This document shows, piece after piece, positions 1 to 11,958 of a stretch of 64,000 nt of DNA (position 1 is its first letter; every line of letters begins with the position of its first letter). The position numbers were made by a program, and so were the translations under genes. Location of the stretch: positions 6,014,001 through 6,078,000 of the forward strand of contig JAEUWY010000005.1 of assembly GCA_022059125.1 (NCBI GenBank), written 5' to 3'. Under the pieces are notes generated by a model. The model made no database searches, was not told the DNA's origin, and was given only the letters and a program-made list of their open reading frames with translations. The stretch is from Corynespora cassiicola (Eukaryota; Ascomycota; Dothideomycetes; Pleosporales; Corynesporascaceae).

Positions 1-333
1 CTGGCCATTGAGGACCCCTTTGAGCTGGACCACAATGTCGCTCGCACAGTGACGCATCCCGGCATCGTGGCCATTCGGGACGAGTTCCGCCGAGCGTGGA
101 GGATCCTCTGTGCTATTAGTCGGAACGAGACGCCGTCTGAGGGCGGGCTGTTCGATGAAATTGCCAATCCAACTCCGTCTGCGCCTGCAGTGGCACCAAA
201 GGAGATGGACGGGCAGAAGAGCGAGGTTGAGGGAGCGTCGGCCGCTGTCGATGGCCAAGCTGCGACGCCTGCGGCTGCGGCTGCATCGTCTCTGGGCGGC
301 CAGGAGCAGCAGCAGCAGCAGCAGCAGCAGTAG
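1..333 (+). CDS. Cid1-type poly(A)/poly(U) RNA polymerase, C-terminal end (partial)
   Basis: The frame is open from the first base of the window to TAG at 331-333, so only the last 110 residues are present and the start lies outside. The segment IEDPFELDHNVARTVT followed by IRDEFRRAWRIL is the hallmark end of the PAP/25A-associated domain of Cid1/Trf-like non-canonical nucleotidyltransferases, which add A or U tails to RNA 3' ends. The catalytic DxD part is outside the window, so activity cannot be judged. After the domain comes a low-complexity Ala/Pro-rich tail ending in eight consecutive CAG codons (307-330, polyglutamine). Family assignment rests on one motif but that motif is distinctive; the exact orthologue (Cid1, Cid13 or another) is not resolved. 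Confidence 0.8.
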   Translation: MAIEDPFELDHNVARTVTHPGIVAIRDEFRRAWRILCAISRNETPSEGGLFDEIANPTPSAPAVAPKEMDGQKSEVEGASAAVDGQAATPAAAAASSLGGQEQQQQQQQQ

Positions 334-1312
334 GAGAACGAGAAACCAAAAGTTCTCATTTCTTAAGAGGGGGGCGTAATCAACAAGTATAGTAGCGCAC
401 CAGCCGACTGTCGTTTTTGTCTGATGTGTGTACCAAAATTCTCAATTCCCCAACTCTCTTCCCGTTAGCCATCCACCATCCTGTTCACGTGTTCAAAGAA
501 GGCCCCGATGACACGTCCACTGGCGTGGCATTGGCATTGTGGATCGGAAAATGGCGTCGGGGGTTGGCAACGGCCGCTTGGATGATGCAATGGGACTTGT
601 GCCTCTCGTGGCGATCGGCAAAGGTGTCCTCTTTTTTTTTAGTTCCTTGTTACCCTGGGCCGGGTCCCTGGGCCCTTGGAGTGTTCGCATTGGCATGCAT
701 GACATGCTTTGTTTCGCGGGGGTGTTTGCGAAGCTTGATTTAGGTGTTGGCTGGCCGGCTGGCGTGTACACGGGATGTGGGATGTGGTGGGACTTGTGGA
801 TAGTTTTCTTTTTTTCGTACGACGAGGTGATGACTGTCCATTCTCTTGTTACGATATAGATACTGATTTACGGCCTCTGACTATTTCTCGTGTACTCGTG
901 CCCTCGTCCCTTCATCACAATCCGCGAATGATAATCCAGACTTCAAGCTCTACACGCAAAAGGACCATATGTATGATATATATTTTTTATTGATTTCCTC
1001 TGTACGGCCAGAGAGCACATTAAACGTGTATAGTTCATGAACGACGGGCGGGGCAATCCAAAGGAGGGTAGCGTCAGAGCCACCAGCCGAGGACAAAACA
1101 ACCCAGCAAAAACAGTCCCCTTCTCGCATCATAATGCCTAGACGCAAGAGTACTCACATGTAGCCGCGTAAATCACATATACACATTTACACATGAAAAA
1201 CAACATGTACTCATCCCGCATCCTCACCAAAACCGCCAGCGCGCCCCACACCACCTTCTAACCCAAAATGATGATCTTCTTCAGGAAAGACGGAGGGGTA
1301 GAGAGAGAGCGT
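334..1312. other. Intergenic region between convergent genes
   Basis: This stretch lies between the stop of the nucleotidyltransferase gene and the stop of the convergent sugar transporter gene and presumably holds both 3' UTRs. It contains T-rich runs (about 629-639, 805-820). Short open frames exist on both strands but overlap each other and resemble no protein family I know. No RNA gene is recognised. Confidence 0.6.
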
Positions 1313-3065
1313 CTAGGCAGCCTTGGGCTCAACATTCTCAACGGTAGCACCGCCGCCTGTCTTGACTTTGACCTCTCCCTTCTCGATATCGGCCTGCAGC
1401 TGGTCGAGACGCGACAAGGTGCCCGAAGTCTTCCAGGCAGGGATACCGCGGTCGAAAACATCGTCCATCTCCTCGAGCGTCTTGCCCTTGGTCTCAGGTG
1501 CGGCGAAGAACATCTAATAAGCAAGAATCGTTAGTGCAAATTCTTCAAATTACCACGTACGTGGAGACAATTGCAAACTTACGTGGATCAGGGCACATCC
1601 GTTGAAAGTGCCAAAGATCATGTACATCTTCCAGTTGATGCTCCAGAGAAGCGGGGGTACGGCAAAGGCCAGGGCGCAGTTCCAAGCCCAGTTAGAGGCT
1701 GTCGCGAGGGACACAGCCTTGGCACGGACCTTTGCGGGGAAGATCTCGGACGGGTATGTCCATGAGGTAGGACCGTAGGTGGTAGCAAAGGTAGCGACGA
1801 AGAGGTACGAGCAAGCGACGATACCCTTGGAAACGGAGCCGTGCTGGCTGGGGATGACCCAGGAGATGTCCCTGTCGTCGGGGTTGGGGTTGGGCACGCC
1901 ATAGGCACCTTGGAGGGCACCGGAGGTGAAGAGCCAAAGCATCATTCCGGTGGAACCGCAGAGGAGGGCGGGACGGCGACCAACCTTGTCAAGCCAGATG
2001 ATGGCGGGAAGGGTGAGTACAACGTTGATGATGTACTGGATCGAGGCGGTGAGGAGCTCGTCGCCGATACCAGCACCCCGCATAATGTAAACAATGTAGT
2101 ACATCATAACGTTCATTCCCGAAAGCTGCGACCACATCTGAATGGACATACCGAGGAAGACACGCTTCATGATGCGGGGCTTGACAAGGGCAGCGAAACT
2201 GGTCTCGGCCTCCTCGCGCTCGAAGCGGAGGGCATCCTCGATTTCCTTATATTCGGCAAGAACCACGGGGTGGGAAACGTCACCACCACCATGGAGGTGA
2301 GCTAGGACCTCGAGAGCCTCCTCCCAGCGGTCCTTAGAGGCGAGCCAACGAGGAGAGCGTGGGAAGAAGAACATGCCGATGAAGAGGATGGCTCCGGGCA
2401 CAATCTGGAGAGCCCATGGAATACGGAAGCAAGCAGTTCCCTGGTTGGGGTTGTCGGCGCCGCCGTCGACAAAGGAGGAACCATATTGGATGAAGTACTG
2501 AATGAGAATACCCCTGTGGAATGTTTAGCTCGAGTGCATCTTTGCGGAGCTCTGGCAGTGTGGACTCACCATGTAATCGCCCACTGCTGGAGCGAGACAA
2601 CACGGCCACGAATTTCCTTGGGAGCGATTTCGGATTGGTAAACAGGAACAATAGCAGAGGCAATACCGATCGAGTATCCACCGACGATACGTCCGACGAC
2701 GAGGAGAGCGATACCGTTGGAGGCAGCCTGGAGGACGGCACCAAGGCACCAGATGAGGGCGGCAATCTGAATGGCGTTTCGACGAGACAACCTGTCGGCC
2801 AAGAAGGAGGAAGACAGAGCTCCAATAAGAGATCCAGCCGGCATAGCAGCCGTGATGCCTCCCTGGCGGGTACCGGCAGGGCGGCCAAAGTAGTTTTGAT
2901 AGCCGTTGGTTCCCAAGACACCGCTCATGGACGAGATATCGAAACCGAAGAGGGCTCCACCGATGGCGGCGAAGCCACAAATGGCGTAGACATTGTAGAA
3001 TGTCTGTGCTAGTTAGCGAGGCTGCTCTGTGTGAGTGGTTCGCTCAAGATTTGTCTTACCTTCAT
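1313..3065 (-). CDS. MFS sugar (hexose) transporter, four exons
   Basis: Predicted exons are 3065-3060, 3003-2570, 2513-1583 and 1513-1313, giving 523 residues, a normal length for the MFS sugar porter family (12 membrane helices, plasma membrane). All three introns are GT-AG (donors GTAAGA, GTGAGT, GTAAGT) and all exon phases join. Seen in the protein: FGFDISSMSGV in the first helix, GRIVGG before helix 5, a PxSPRWL segment where the family has PESPRWL (Glu replaced by Arg), QLSGMNVMMYY in helix 7, DKVGRR in a cytoplasmic loop, and the closing PETKGKTLEEMD signature. These support proton-coupled or facilitative monosaccharide uptake; the substrate cannot be told from sequence. The first coding exon is only ATG AAG. 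Start chosen because it gives M-K-T-F-Y-N before helix 1, as is usual for this subfamily. Confidence 0.9.
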
Positions 3066-6000
3066 CTTGCCAATGGTACAAGGCCTTATTGACGAGACAA
3101 AGTGGAGAGGTCCAAGGAGCTCAAGAGACACGTTGGGGACCAGGTTCTTTTATTTCGCAGAAGGCTCTGTTGGACACCCCCGGCGCGTGATATTCCAGGG
3201 TGGTCTCTGCGCGTGGCACTGGCGCGCCAAGGGTGCTAGTATTCACTCCAGCCCTGGAGGTTGTTGCCGCCCGCAGGATCTAGCTTGCCTTGGAAATTGC
3301 AGCGTCTCCCATGTGATGGTCACCCGGCCAAGAATTGTTCCCCCGCAAGGAAGCTTACTGCCAGGACGGAAATCCTGCCGGACACTGACATGATGCTGGG
3401 GAAGGACATGGGCCGATATTAGGTTGCATAACTCGGTTCCAATCACAATGGCTCAAGCGTGCATGGACCTCACACCTGGGCTCCTGTACTTGAGCCGTGG
3501 TGTAAAAGCCGCAACTAGGGCATGGGTAGCACCGAGGGTTCAGATCTGAAAACCTGGGTGCAGCCAGCGGGGAACCAGTGATGGACGCGTGGCCATGGGC
3601 GCGCTGGAGAGGTTCGGGGGACAATTGCTCTATGCTCCCCACATCTCTCCACGCGACAGAGGAACGGCCGCGGTGTAGTGTCGAGTCAAATCGGACGACC
3701 AGCCAAGAGGGCGCGGGACAGCAAAGGAATGCGGCCTGTCAGGCCGTCGAAGCGCTGGGGAAGGACTGTAGCCCGCTCCAGGGCGGGCCTGACGTGCTGC
3801 GAGCATCCTGATCTGGGCATCGGCCTTGCCCAGGACTTGTCTGTCTAGTTGGGATGGATGGCGGTAACTTGCCCGACACTCCCCGCAACGGGACGCTGCA
3901 GTGTTTTCGGATGAGGATGTGGAGACCATCCGAGCCCCCCCCACTACTGGACCGCTGGACCGCTGGCCTGGCCGGCCTGGCTGGTCTGGCTGTGCCCCAG
4001 GTTGACGGGCGCTGAGGAGGGTTGCTGTCGTCGGTCGCCCAAACGCTGGCCTGGCGGGCGCTGTCGTGGATGAGGTGCGGATCGACGTAGATGGCTGGTG
4101 CCACAGAATGCAACGGCGCTGGAGCCCTGCCCGGCTAATTCCCCGCAGCGGGACTAGCGCCGCTCTGGGCAAAGCGCCAACCGCTCCGCCTTCGCTCAGT
4201 ATTCCTCCGCATCTGCGAATTGGCAGCGACCTTCTGGCTGTCTCGACGCCGAGAGGAAGAAGAAGCCTTTTGCGCAAGCCGCCAGCGATAAATTAGGAGG
4301 CGCATCGGCAGCCCCTTCAGGAAGCGCAGCCGCGGCCACCCAGGACTCACTCCTCCAAGCGGCTACCCTCATGGACAAAAAAGCTTTCGGAATGGCGAAT
4401 GGACGTCTCAGGCCATGGGTTGAGACTTTGCCTTTCGATAGCTCGGAGCAGGTCGACCGGATTCCAGAGGTCATTTCTCTTGGGAAGGATTTCCATGTCG
4501 CGCGGATGAGACCGACCATGGCTTCGTCCACGGGGTCTCTTGCGGCCCCCCGGCCGTCCTAGCCGCATCTCCAACATGCACACCAGCGCGCTGTCGGTAC
4601 CAGGCACCGCCTACGGCCGTGTCGGACCCAGTTGGGGCCATGGTGTGCTTGCTGGCAGCTGTTGGCCGCGCGTAGCACGGGGTCCCCAGAACTAGCAAAC
4701 ATCTGGGGACTATGCGACAAGAGTCGAGAAGCCGCAAAAAAAAAACTTGGCGGCCGCGGTGCAAAAAGACTTGTTGCTCGCCCCTAGCCGCCCTCTTCAT
4801 CTTGCAAGGGCCCCGAGGACCAGAAGCCCCGATTCGGATTCGCTTTTTGCCCTCGCTCTCCTTTCTGCCCCGACACCACTACCCGACAACAGCAGGGTCT
4901 TGTCCCAGAAATGCCGGTCTCGGTACCGGTGTCAGGACCGGTGTGCGGAATTAAGAGACATCTGCTGACAGCACTTGGCCGCTGTTGCATGCCCAGCCGC
5001 TACAGGGCTCGCTGGGTGAAGTTTTTTGACGTCTGGCTTGTCGTATGTAGCGTACATGCCTCCTGATGGCCGTTGCACCGCCTAGCGGCACAGACGCCGA
5101 CGGGAACGCTTGTCCTACACGCCACCCTTCCCGCACAAGTAGACAGGCCAATCCCAAGGCTGGCAGATTTGGCTACCCTCTATTGATCATCTGACCTCGA
5201 AAAGACTGGTATTGCACGTGGAATCTCTAATTTTGTGCACGTCTGCAACGCTTGCTTGCCATGGCATGACATGGCCGGCCAACAAACTTGAAGAAATCCA
5301 TCATTTCGTTCCTTCTCTCAATCCTTGCTAATAAAGCAGGGTAGCTTCATCATCGCATCTGTTAACTCCGGTATACGGGGAGGTGCCGCAACATGATGAT
5401 ATGCATGCCAAGGACTTGAGTGCAGAATAAACGCGTACTTTCTTACGGGTGGCTTTGGGCGCCACCAGTGGTGTGCGAGGAGCCGCGTCGGTACCGGATT
5501 CCATCTCATTGCCATCTCGACCTCGGTAGCTCCATATAGGCGACCAGACTGACTCAGTTGCCGTGCGTCCAACAGACGGTGGAGAATCTTCAGTGCGCCT
5601 TGATTCCATTTGGCCAAGTCTAGTACACCTGTACGCTTGATTTCTATAAATACGGCTCAATCTTCCCGAAAGTTGTTGTTGTTGAGCCAGTCCTTTCCCC
5701 AACTAACCACGCTCCTTGCAAGCCACCTAAAGCCGTTCCAAGCCCTCGAGGCCATCAAAACGTCGACATGAATCTGGAAGGGAGGGGAGAGGTGCGGATG
5801 GGCGGGTGCGGTGCTCAATTTCGTAAGTGTTCCGCACAGCTCTTCAGCCGCAGGTTGGGCCAGAATGTCCGTAGACTTGGGAATACAGGCCAGCAACTAG
5901 CCCAATGCGCGACACGTCTACACCGACAGTAACTGAAGACTTGTTCCGTAACCCACCCATACAGCCACAATAATGCTGCATATCGCCTCTCCTATCGAAT

Positions 6001-6380
6001 GAATCAGGTCTCAATCATCCCGCACAGGCGGTAGAACTGGATTTTGCAGTTTAGAGCCTGTTAACACTTCTTTCACTTGTGCAAATTGAATAAAAGCACA
6101 CGCGGACTGGGGAATCCAAAAATCGCAAAACAGACACGCAGGGGCTACCTCTAAACAATGCCCGGAGATGCAGAACTAAAATTGAATGACTAGCTTTGAA
6201 GGCTATAGAAGCTGAGCGTCGAATCGGCAAAGAAAGCTTCTGAGCTGGTCAACAGGACTCAGCGGCTATGAAACATTTATATTGGCGATCTGGGTCGTCA
6301 CTTATGGAATCACTATCCAGTCTTCCCACATGACCCAGATTGTTATTGCAAACGTATCGCCTTCCACCTTCATACATGAC
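3066..6380. other. Long gene-poor region
   Basis: About 3.3 kb with no recognisable gene, upstream of the sugar transporter (reads left) and downstream of the monooxygenase (also reads left). Several open frames of 60-215 codons overlap one another on both strands, notably 4277-3630, but their translations are Ser/Arg/Pro-rich, have no family signature and behave like chance frames in G+C-rich DNA. A 10-base A run sits near 4737-4746 and a TATA-like TATAAATA on the + strand near 5645. The part next to 3065 should contain the transporter promoter. Confidence 0.5.
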
Positions 6381-8315
6381 CTAGTACGAAAATGCCCGAA
6401 TCTTGAACAATGCGTGTTCTTCCGGCCTTGGAGAGGTAGGCTTCTGCACAAACTCTGGATATAAATACCATACCCTATCCCTTGCCTCGATCTGATTGGT
6501 GCTCCGTCCATTTCCAAGCCAAGCCAGTTGATTGAATCTCTTCGTCTTAGTGCCGCAGCCAGTCTTTCCCGAATTACTCTCTCTATCTCGCTGCTCAAGC
6601 TCTTCCACATATGTGTATTCAAAGTCCTCCCACCTCGGACTTCTCAGAGTCTCCAGACAATGTATGGGAGATCCGGGCCACAGTCCTGTCACCTTGCCAT
6701 CCTTGTTCTTGTACCAGCTCCTACAATCCTCAGCAAAAACGGTTGCTTTGAAGTATTCGTCGGTGTATTCGATAAAGTCCTGCTCCCGAGCATCTTTCAC
6801 TTGGATCCTTGCAATGTTTTCTTTCTGCAGTTTGCGAGTACATTTAATGATGTAGTCAAGCTGTGCCTCAAGAAGGCTGAGTAAAGCACCGGTGGCGAGA
6901 TTGGCGTTGGGACCTAGTAGCAAGAAGAAGTTGGGAAATGACGCGGTAGTAATTCCGAGGTAGGTAGAAGATCTATGCTCCCACTTCTCTGCAAGAGGCA
7001 GGCCATTGACTCCAAACGTAGGGAATGGAAATGCGGCGGCAGTTTTGAATCCTGTCGCGCAGACAAGGGCATCTACCTCATGGGAAGAGCCGTCTTCCAA
7101 ATATACTGCCTTCTTGGAGAAGCGCACGATTGGGGCTATTAAGAATGATACGTTCGGTTTAACCAGTGCTTCTAAATATCCAATTCCTGGTGTTACGCGA
7201 CGACATCCTGGGGGGAAGGAAGGAATTATTGTGTTAAATATTTCCGGGTGTGAAGCGAGCCGTTTCTTCATATGATCGTAGAAGGCTTTTTCCGTTTCGA
7301 TTTGCATGGTTGTTCCTTTTATAACTGAGGGATGTATGCTGGTAGTGTCTCCTTCAACCGCGAGCCTAAACTGATGGTAGTACTCTGGATCAGAAACAAA
7401 ACGGTCACGGGTCTCCTGTGGAATAGCAGTGCCGTCAAACCCATAGCTCCTAAATAGTTCCTGGCCAAAAGGTGGTGATATCCATGTTTTACTACGCGCA
7501 AAGTTTAGGACATGGGTACCTGTCATACGCTGAAGATGAGGTAGAATCTGAATGGCAGATGAACCATTGCCAATGAGACCGACTCGTTTGTTTGAGAAAT
7601 CATAGCTCTCATTCCACTTGGCAGAGTGCATGAGCTGTCCCTCGAACGTGTGCAGCCCGGGAATATCTGGCCAGGACGGTGTGTTTAAGTTGCCTTTGGC
7701 ACTGATAAGAACATCAGACGTGTCATAGATAATATCGCCTGTGATGAGATTCTTGACAGTTACATGCCACTTTGCAGTAGCACTGTCCCAGCGACATTCA
7801 GTGACTTCATGCGAAAGCTTGAGAAATCGGTCGACTGAGTACTTCCTTGAGACTCTTTCAAAATACTGCTGTATTTCACGTGCGGGTGCATAGAGCTGAG
7901 ACCAGTTCGGGTTGGGTTCGAACGTGTACTGATAAGAATGAGCTACATGATTTAACAATCAGAAGATAAATCTTCGACAAATCGTTAGGGGGTGAGGCTT
8001 ACCGGGTACATCGCAAGCGCACCCCAGATATCTATTCCCGTCAGAATCTTCATACCCTAAAAACTTCCGAACGTACCTGTTTTCCCACCAGACGCCCCCT
8101 ACGCCTTCATTCTTGTCGTAAATTACCAATTCGGTGTTCTTCAGTTTCTCCGGTATACGAATACCGGAGCAGATACCCGAAGGTCCTGCGCCAATGACGA
8201 TGATTTTCATTGGCCGGAAGTTTTCAACCGTCTTTTCAAGAAGCCTGAAGCCAGAAGGCTGAGGCTTTTGAGTATGGCTCTGGCCATTCGCAGGCAGACT
8301 AGAGGTCGGAGTCAT
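6381..8315 (-). CDS. Baeyer-Villiger-type flavin monooxygenase (CHMO-like), two exons
   Basis: Exons 8315-8003 and 7942-6381 with a 60-nt intron (donor GTAAGC, acceptor TAG) give 624 residues. The protein has an FAD-binding Rossmann motif GAGPSG at residues 42-47, the GVGGVWWENRY segment, a second nucleotide-binding motif GNGSSA near 229-234 for NADPH, the CATGF motif, and NQLAWLGNG near the C-terminus. Between the two Rossmann folds is FEGQLMHSAKWN (residues 204-215), which fits the Baeyer-Villiger fingerprint FxGxxxHxxxW(P/D) except that the last position is Asn. The family inserts oxygen next to ketones (giving esters or lactones) or hydroxylates, using NADPH, FAD and O2; the substrate is unknown. 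The start is the first ATG, which leaves a 35-residue N-terminal extension without an obvious signal. No biosynthetic cluster partners are adjacent. Confidence 0.9.
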
Positions 8316-8413
8316 TGTGAATACAAGATAGATGTGCAGATAAAATGATCAATAGGCGAAGAGTGTATGTTCCGGGTCAAGTTGCAGATTATTTGGGGGA
8401 CGGATAAACCAGC

Positions 8414-8419
8414 TTTATA
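8414..8419 (-). promoter_or_regulatory. Candidate TATA box of the monooxygenase gene
   Basis: TATAAA read on the minus strand about 99 bases upstream of the ATG at 8315, with a second TATATA-rich stretch about 20 bases further upstream. Position is compatible with a core promoter; there is no experimental support. Confidence 0.35.
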
Positions 8420-8888
8420 GGACGAGACGCATATATACATTCCAAGAGCAGTGTGAAACCTGGCTGGAATCATTATGCTTGGTAACCATCTATAGCCAAT
8501 GTGCCAGAGTGTAAATGATTAAACTAACAACAATGTTACTCATCTACACCATTTCGGCACGGACAAGAGCCAAGCTTCCGATATTGTTCTTCAGTCACTA
8601 GTCCAGAATAATGCTTGATTGTCCTTCAGACCCACAACATCTCGCGTTTAACTCTCCCCGACCAGACCGAAGTGTTTTCGCACAGACAAAAGGCGATAGA
8701 AAGAACGTCATCTCGGCTTTCCGCTCTTTCATAAAGGCGATATATACAACATTACTTTGAATGCATCACAGGTGTCCCCATTTTGCTTGAAAAGTAATTC
8801 TTACTAAGTGTTTGGTGCGACTGTAGTTGTCGCACACTAAGGTAATCTGTATTGATAAACTTACTGTGCAGTTTATGTAGATAGCCCC

Positions 8889-9425
8889 GCGCTCTCTGTG
8901 TCTCCGGGAATTGTTAGGGACAGCCCATGTGTACTTGTATGCGATTTAGGACCCCAGTCCGCGTCCGATTTGCCTATTCAATTTGAATATATAGATGGCT
9001 AACTTAAAGTGTTACTAATAATTAAAAGAACCACAGGTCTTTTTTTTTCTCTCAGCTTAACTAAACTGGAACTAAAGAGCATATATAAATAAAAAAGAAT
9101 ATGAGTAATAATAACGTTAGTTGGTCATTTACTAAAACAGTCACTAAAAGCAATAATAATGTCCCTGTCTGTGTCTCGGGGCATTGTTGGGGGTAGCCCC
9201 TGTGTGTTTGTGTGCGATTTTTGGACTCCCAAGTCTGCGTGTGATTTTTGCATATTCTACTTGAATTCTGCCATATTTGGACTCTCTAGTCCGCATGAGA
9301 TTTGTCTATTCAACTTGAAAAAGGGACAAGAAAAAATTGGGTCATCAACGAGTAAGCGAGATTTACATTTATTGTTTAGTTTTAGCTAGTAAAACTAAGA
9401 GAAAGAGACTCCCACAGCTCTTTAG
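8889..9425. repeat. Degenerate repeat cluster with inverted ends (MITE-like)
   Basis: A roughly 100-base unit at 8892-8990 recurs in diverged form at 9165-9262 (both run from a CTGTGTCTC-type start through a GCGATTT...AGTC core to TTGAA), and its second half recurs again at 9275-9320. Flanking the second copies are approximate inverted repeats of about 50 bases: 9027-9080 (ending CTCTCAGCTTAACTAAACTG) and 9375-9425 (its reverse complement, diverged). These arms match the terminal repeat found at 37.5, 56.5 and 58.9 kb. No open frame is present, so this is best read as a small non-autonomous element or the scar of one. Confidence 0.6.
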
Positions 9426-11958
9426 ATATGCTTCCATCTAATGCTTTAAGACCTACCTAACCAGACATTCAACGTCACCCGCAGTCGTTACCCGCCCCGC
9501 AATCCGCCAACCCTCCAAACAAACCCCTCAACCCCATCTCGCCAACCCCAGTCCCACCCCCAACCCACAAAACACACCCAACACAACCCCCTCCCCATCA
9601 CACAAAAACCCCCAATATCACACCCAACACCTTTCAATCGAAAGAAGACGCCCCGACGCCCCAACGTCCCATCGCGGAGCCTTCCACCTCCCCCAAATCC
9701 TAGCCCTTGCCCCCTCATTCGCTGCCTCCGCTCACAAGCGAACCAGTAGTCCACCCAATCACACTGCCCATCACGCACCTCACTTGCCAGACCCGCGTGC
9801 ACTGCACTGCACCTCACCCACACCACACCACCCACGCTATCCTTTCTCATCTCGGCGCGCGTGTCCCTCCCCCCTCCCCCCCCCCCCAAAAAAAACGAAC
9901 GAAACGAAACGGCGCAGGTCCTTTAGTCTGCTCGCGGGCTGTGCGTACTGCCATGCCATGCGATGGGGGATCCCGGGCTCGTGGGTCGTGCATGGCGTGT
10001 CTATCTACCCATCCAGCCTACCTAGTTGCGGGTATTGGGGGGCATGTGCATGTGCGAAAAAGGGTGTGGGCGTGGATGGATGGGTAAGTGGGTAGGTGGA
10101 TGTCTGCTGACGGGGGCAGATGAGTGGGGATTATGTAACATCCACTTTTCTTCCCCTTCTTCTCACTGTTGTTCCTCCCTTGGTAGGGTGATGGGATTTG
10201 CTGGAGGGTTCTATAAAGGAGGGAAGGCCTCGGGAGGGGGCGTTTGTTTGTGACATGCAGTGCAGCTTCTTTTCGGCCAAGGGAGACAGACGACTAGTCT
10301 GCGAGTGTGTCTCTGCGTTTCATTGGGGGGCTAGGGAGATAACTAGCCGGCCTTTTTTTTCTGCGGCGTTGAGATTGCCTGATTAGTTGCCTGGCTACCT
10401 ACCCGTCTGCCTCTTCATCGTCGTCCCAGGCTAGTGCTCCGCAGCATCGTCTGTTTTCCTCGCCGTCGTGCAACACAGTCAGCACCGCAGGCCTGAACCT
10501 ACCATCTCTACTCGGTCACACGCACGCCATCCATTCATCCGTCGATCCGGCGATTCGGTCCTCCTTGGCGGAAAAGCCGAAGAACGAGGGATCCTGGAAG
10601 GAGATCGAGCTCGTAGCCGGTGCAGTGTTGGGCTCCAAATCGTCTGAAAGACTGCACTCGGGATTGGAGAAACAGCGGAACGAAGAGGACGAAAAAGGAA
10701 CCAAGTGGTAGATCGGAGACAAAAGGGCTAGACCGCAGGTTGGACATCCCATTTCCTGTTCGCGGGAGAGCTGCAGTGCGCTGCATTGCGTGGACCGGGA
10801 CCGACCGGGCGGTGAGGTGAAGTACACCGTCCATCGGCCACAACGCTGTACCCGGAAACAGAACAAAACAAGACCAGTGCCATCTCCATTCCGCTCCCCC
10901 TCCTCCAGAAGAAAGACAGCCAGGAGAGTCACACTTCCGACGACCCACCTCCCTCGATGAGAGCAGCCCCGCAGCATCCTCACCTCTTCTGCATACCACC
11001 GACCGCAAGCTCACCATCCTACCCCACGTTGACGTACCCGCCCCTATCTTTGCTCCGAAACACCATGCCTCACAACATCTACAATAGCGTTTTTATGCGC
11101 ACCGCACTAACGACGTGCGACGTCTTCATCCACGCCCTCGGCTTCCTCGATGCGCGCCACGCCCTCACACCTGAGCAGCTACTTGAAAGTGCGAGTCCGT
11201 GGTTCTTGGACCCGGATGTGGTTTGGTCGAGGAAGTTTATGATGGCGTGGCGGTGATGGAGAGAGCGAGAAGGAGAAGGGAGATGTGAGAAAGGAGTGGA
11301 AGGAGGGGGGGACTTTGTGGTTTTGTAATAGAGATGGACAGGGTGTAATGTTTTGGGCTACATGGGGGAAATGTGATGCAGTTTTGGGCAATCCGCGGAA
11401 AGTGATTGGCAGGATAAGAATTAGGCCGAAGCGGGCAGTTTGATTTTGGGTAATGTAAGAGGGCGGAGTCGGACACATGATATGGCATTTGTGGCATGTG
11501 AGCAAGGACGAAGGTACGAGAAGGGGGTTCTGTGATACTGGTTTGCCCATGATCGAGAGACACGAGTCTGGATAGAAGCTGAATAGACGGGGAGTGGACA
11601 GGAAGAGAGTATTAATAGAGAGGGATGAAGAGTTTCTGCTTAGACGAACATACAGTTGTATAGAAAGCTCAGGAGGAAATACATTCCCCCGGCCTAGGTT
11701 AGCAAAGCCTGATAGATCCTCCCACATTACACACCACACGCCGTGGTGGTGGTAGTACACCCCGAGACCTGAAAAGATACTTGGAGTCTATGAGCAATGA
11801 AATGTTGTGTGAGCGCTGTTGACCGTCCAACGCCTGAGCCAGCCTTTTGAAATCGTAGCTGGCGTAGTCCTGTTTCCTTGCAATGCGTTTCCTTAACTCC
11901 TGACATACTGTGGCTTGTGATTAAGGAAGTCGTGATGTGGTGCGAATAGGCTCCCACT
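9426..11958. other. Gene-poor region with C-rich strand bias
   Basis: 9481-9890 is strongly C-rich on the + strand (G-rich on the - strand), ending in a C run followed by an A run at about 9876-9897. The minus-strand open frame there is Gly/Trp/Arg-rich and reads as an artefact. 9950-11050 is G+C-rich with no recognised protein, and 11257-11958 contains only low-complexity frames antisense to the 3' side of the Ubc6-like gene. It could hold long UTRs or promoter DNA; no RNA gene is recognised. Confidence 0.45.
11065..11256 (+). CDS. Possible small hypothetical protein
   Basis: A 63-codon frame beginning MPHNIYNSVF and ending KFMMAWR. An upstream in-frame ATG at 10957 would make it 99 residues, but the extra part is Ser/Pro-rich and looks like leader DNA. 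The shorter version has balanced composition and lies alone between repeats and the Ubc6-like gene. I recognise no family, signal peptide or membrane segment. It may be chance. Confidence 0.2.
   Translation: MPHNIYNSVFMRTALTTCDVFIHALGFLDARHALTPEQLLESASPWFLDPDVVWSRKFMMAWR

Noticed and set aside
1841..3012. Plus-strand frames of 154 and 163 codons over the sugar transporter
   Set aside because: They are antisense shadows of a confidently modelled multi-exon transporter gene.
3630..4277. 215-codon minus-strand frame
   Set aside because: Overlapping frames in other phases are equally long, composition is Arg/Ser/Pro-rich and no motif is present.
7905..7930. GGTTCGAA-like T-loop as a tRNA gene
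   Set aside because: It lies inside the monooxygenase coding sequence and no cloverleaf can be drawn around it.
6381..8315. Monooxygenase as part of a secondary-metabolite cluster
   Set aside because: No synthase, P450 or regulator is adjacent; the sugar transporter, E2 enzyme and SAM50 are unrelated. The acyltransferase is 19 kb away and broken.
11179..11760. 193-codon minus-strand frame
   Set aside because: Ser/Pro/His-rich low complexity with no family signature, downstream of the Ubc6-like gene; probably chance.
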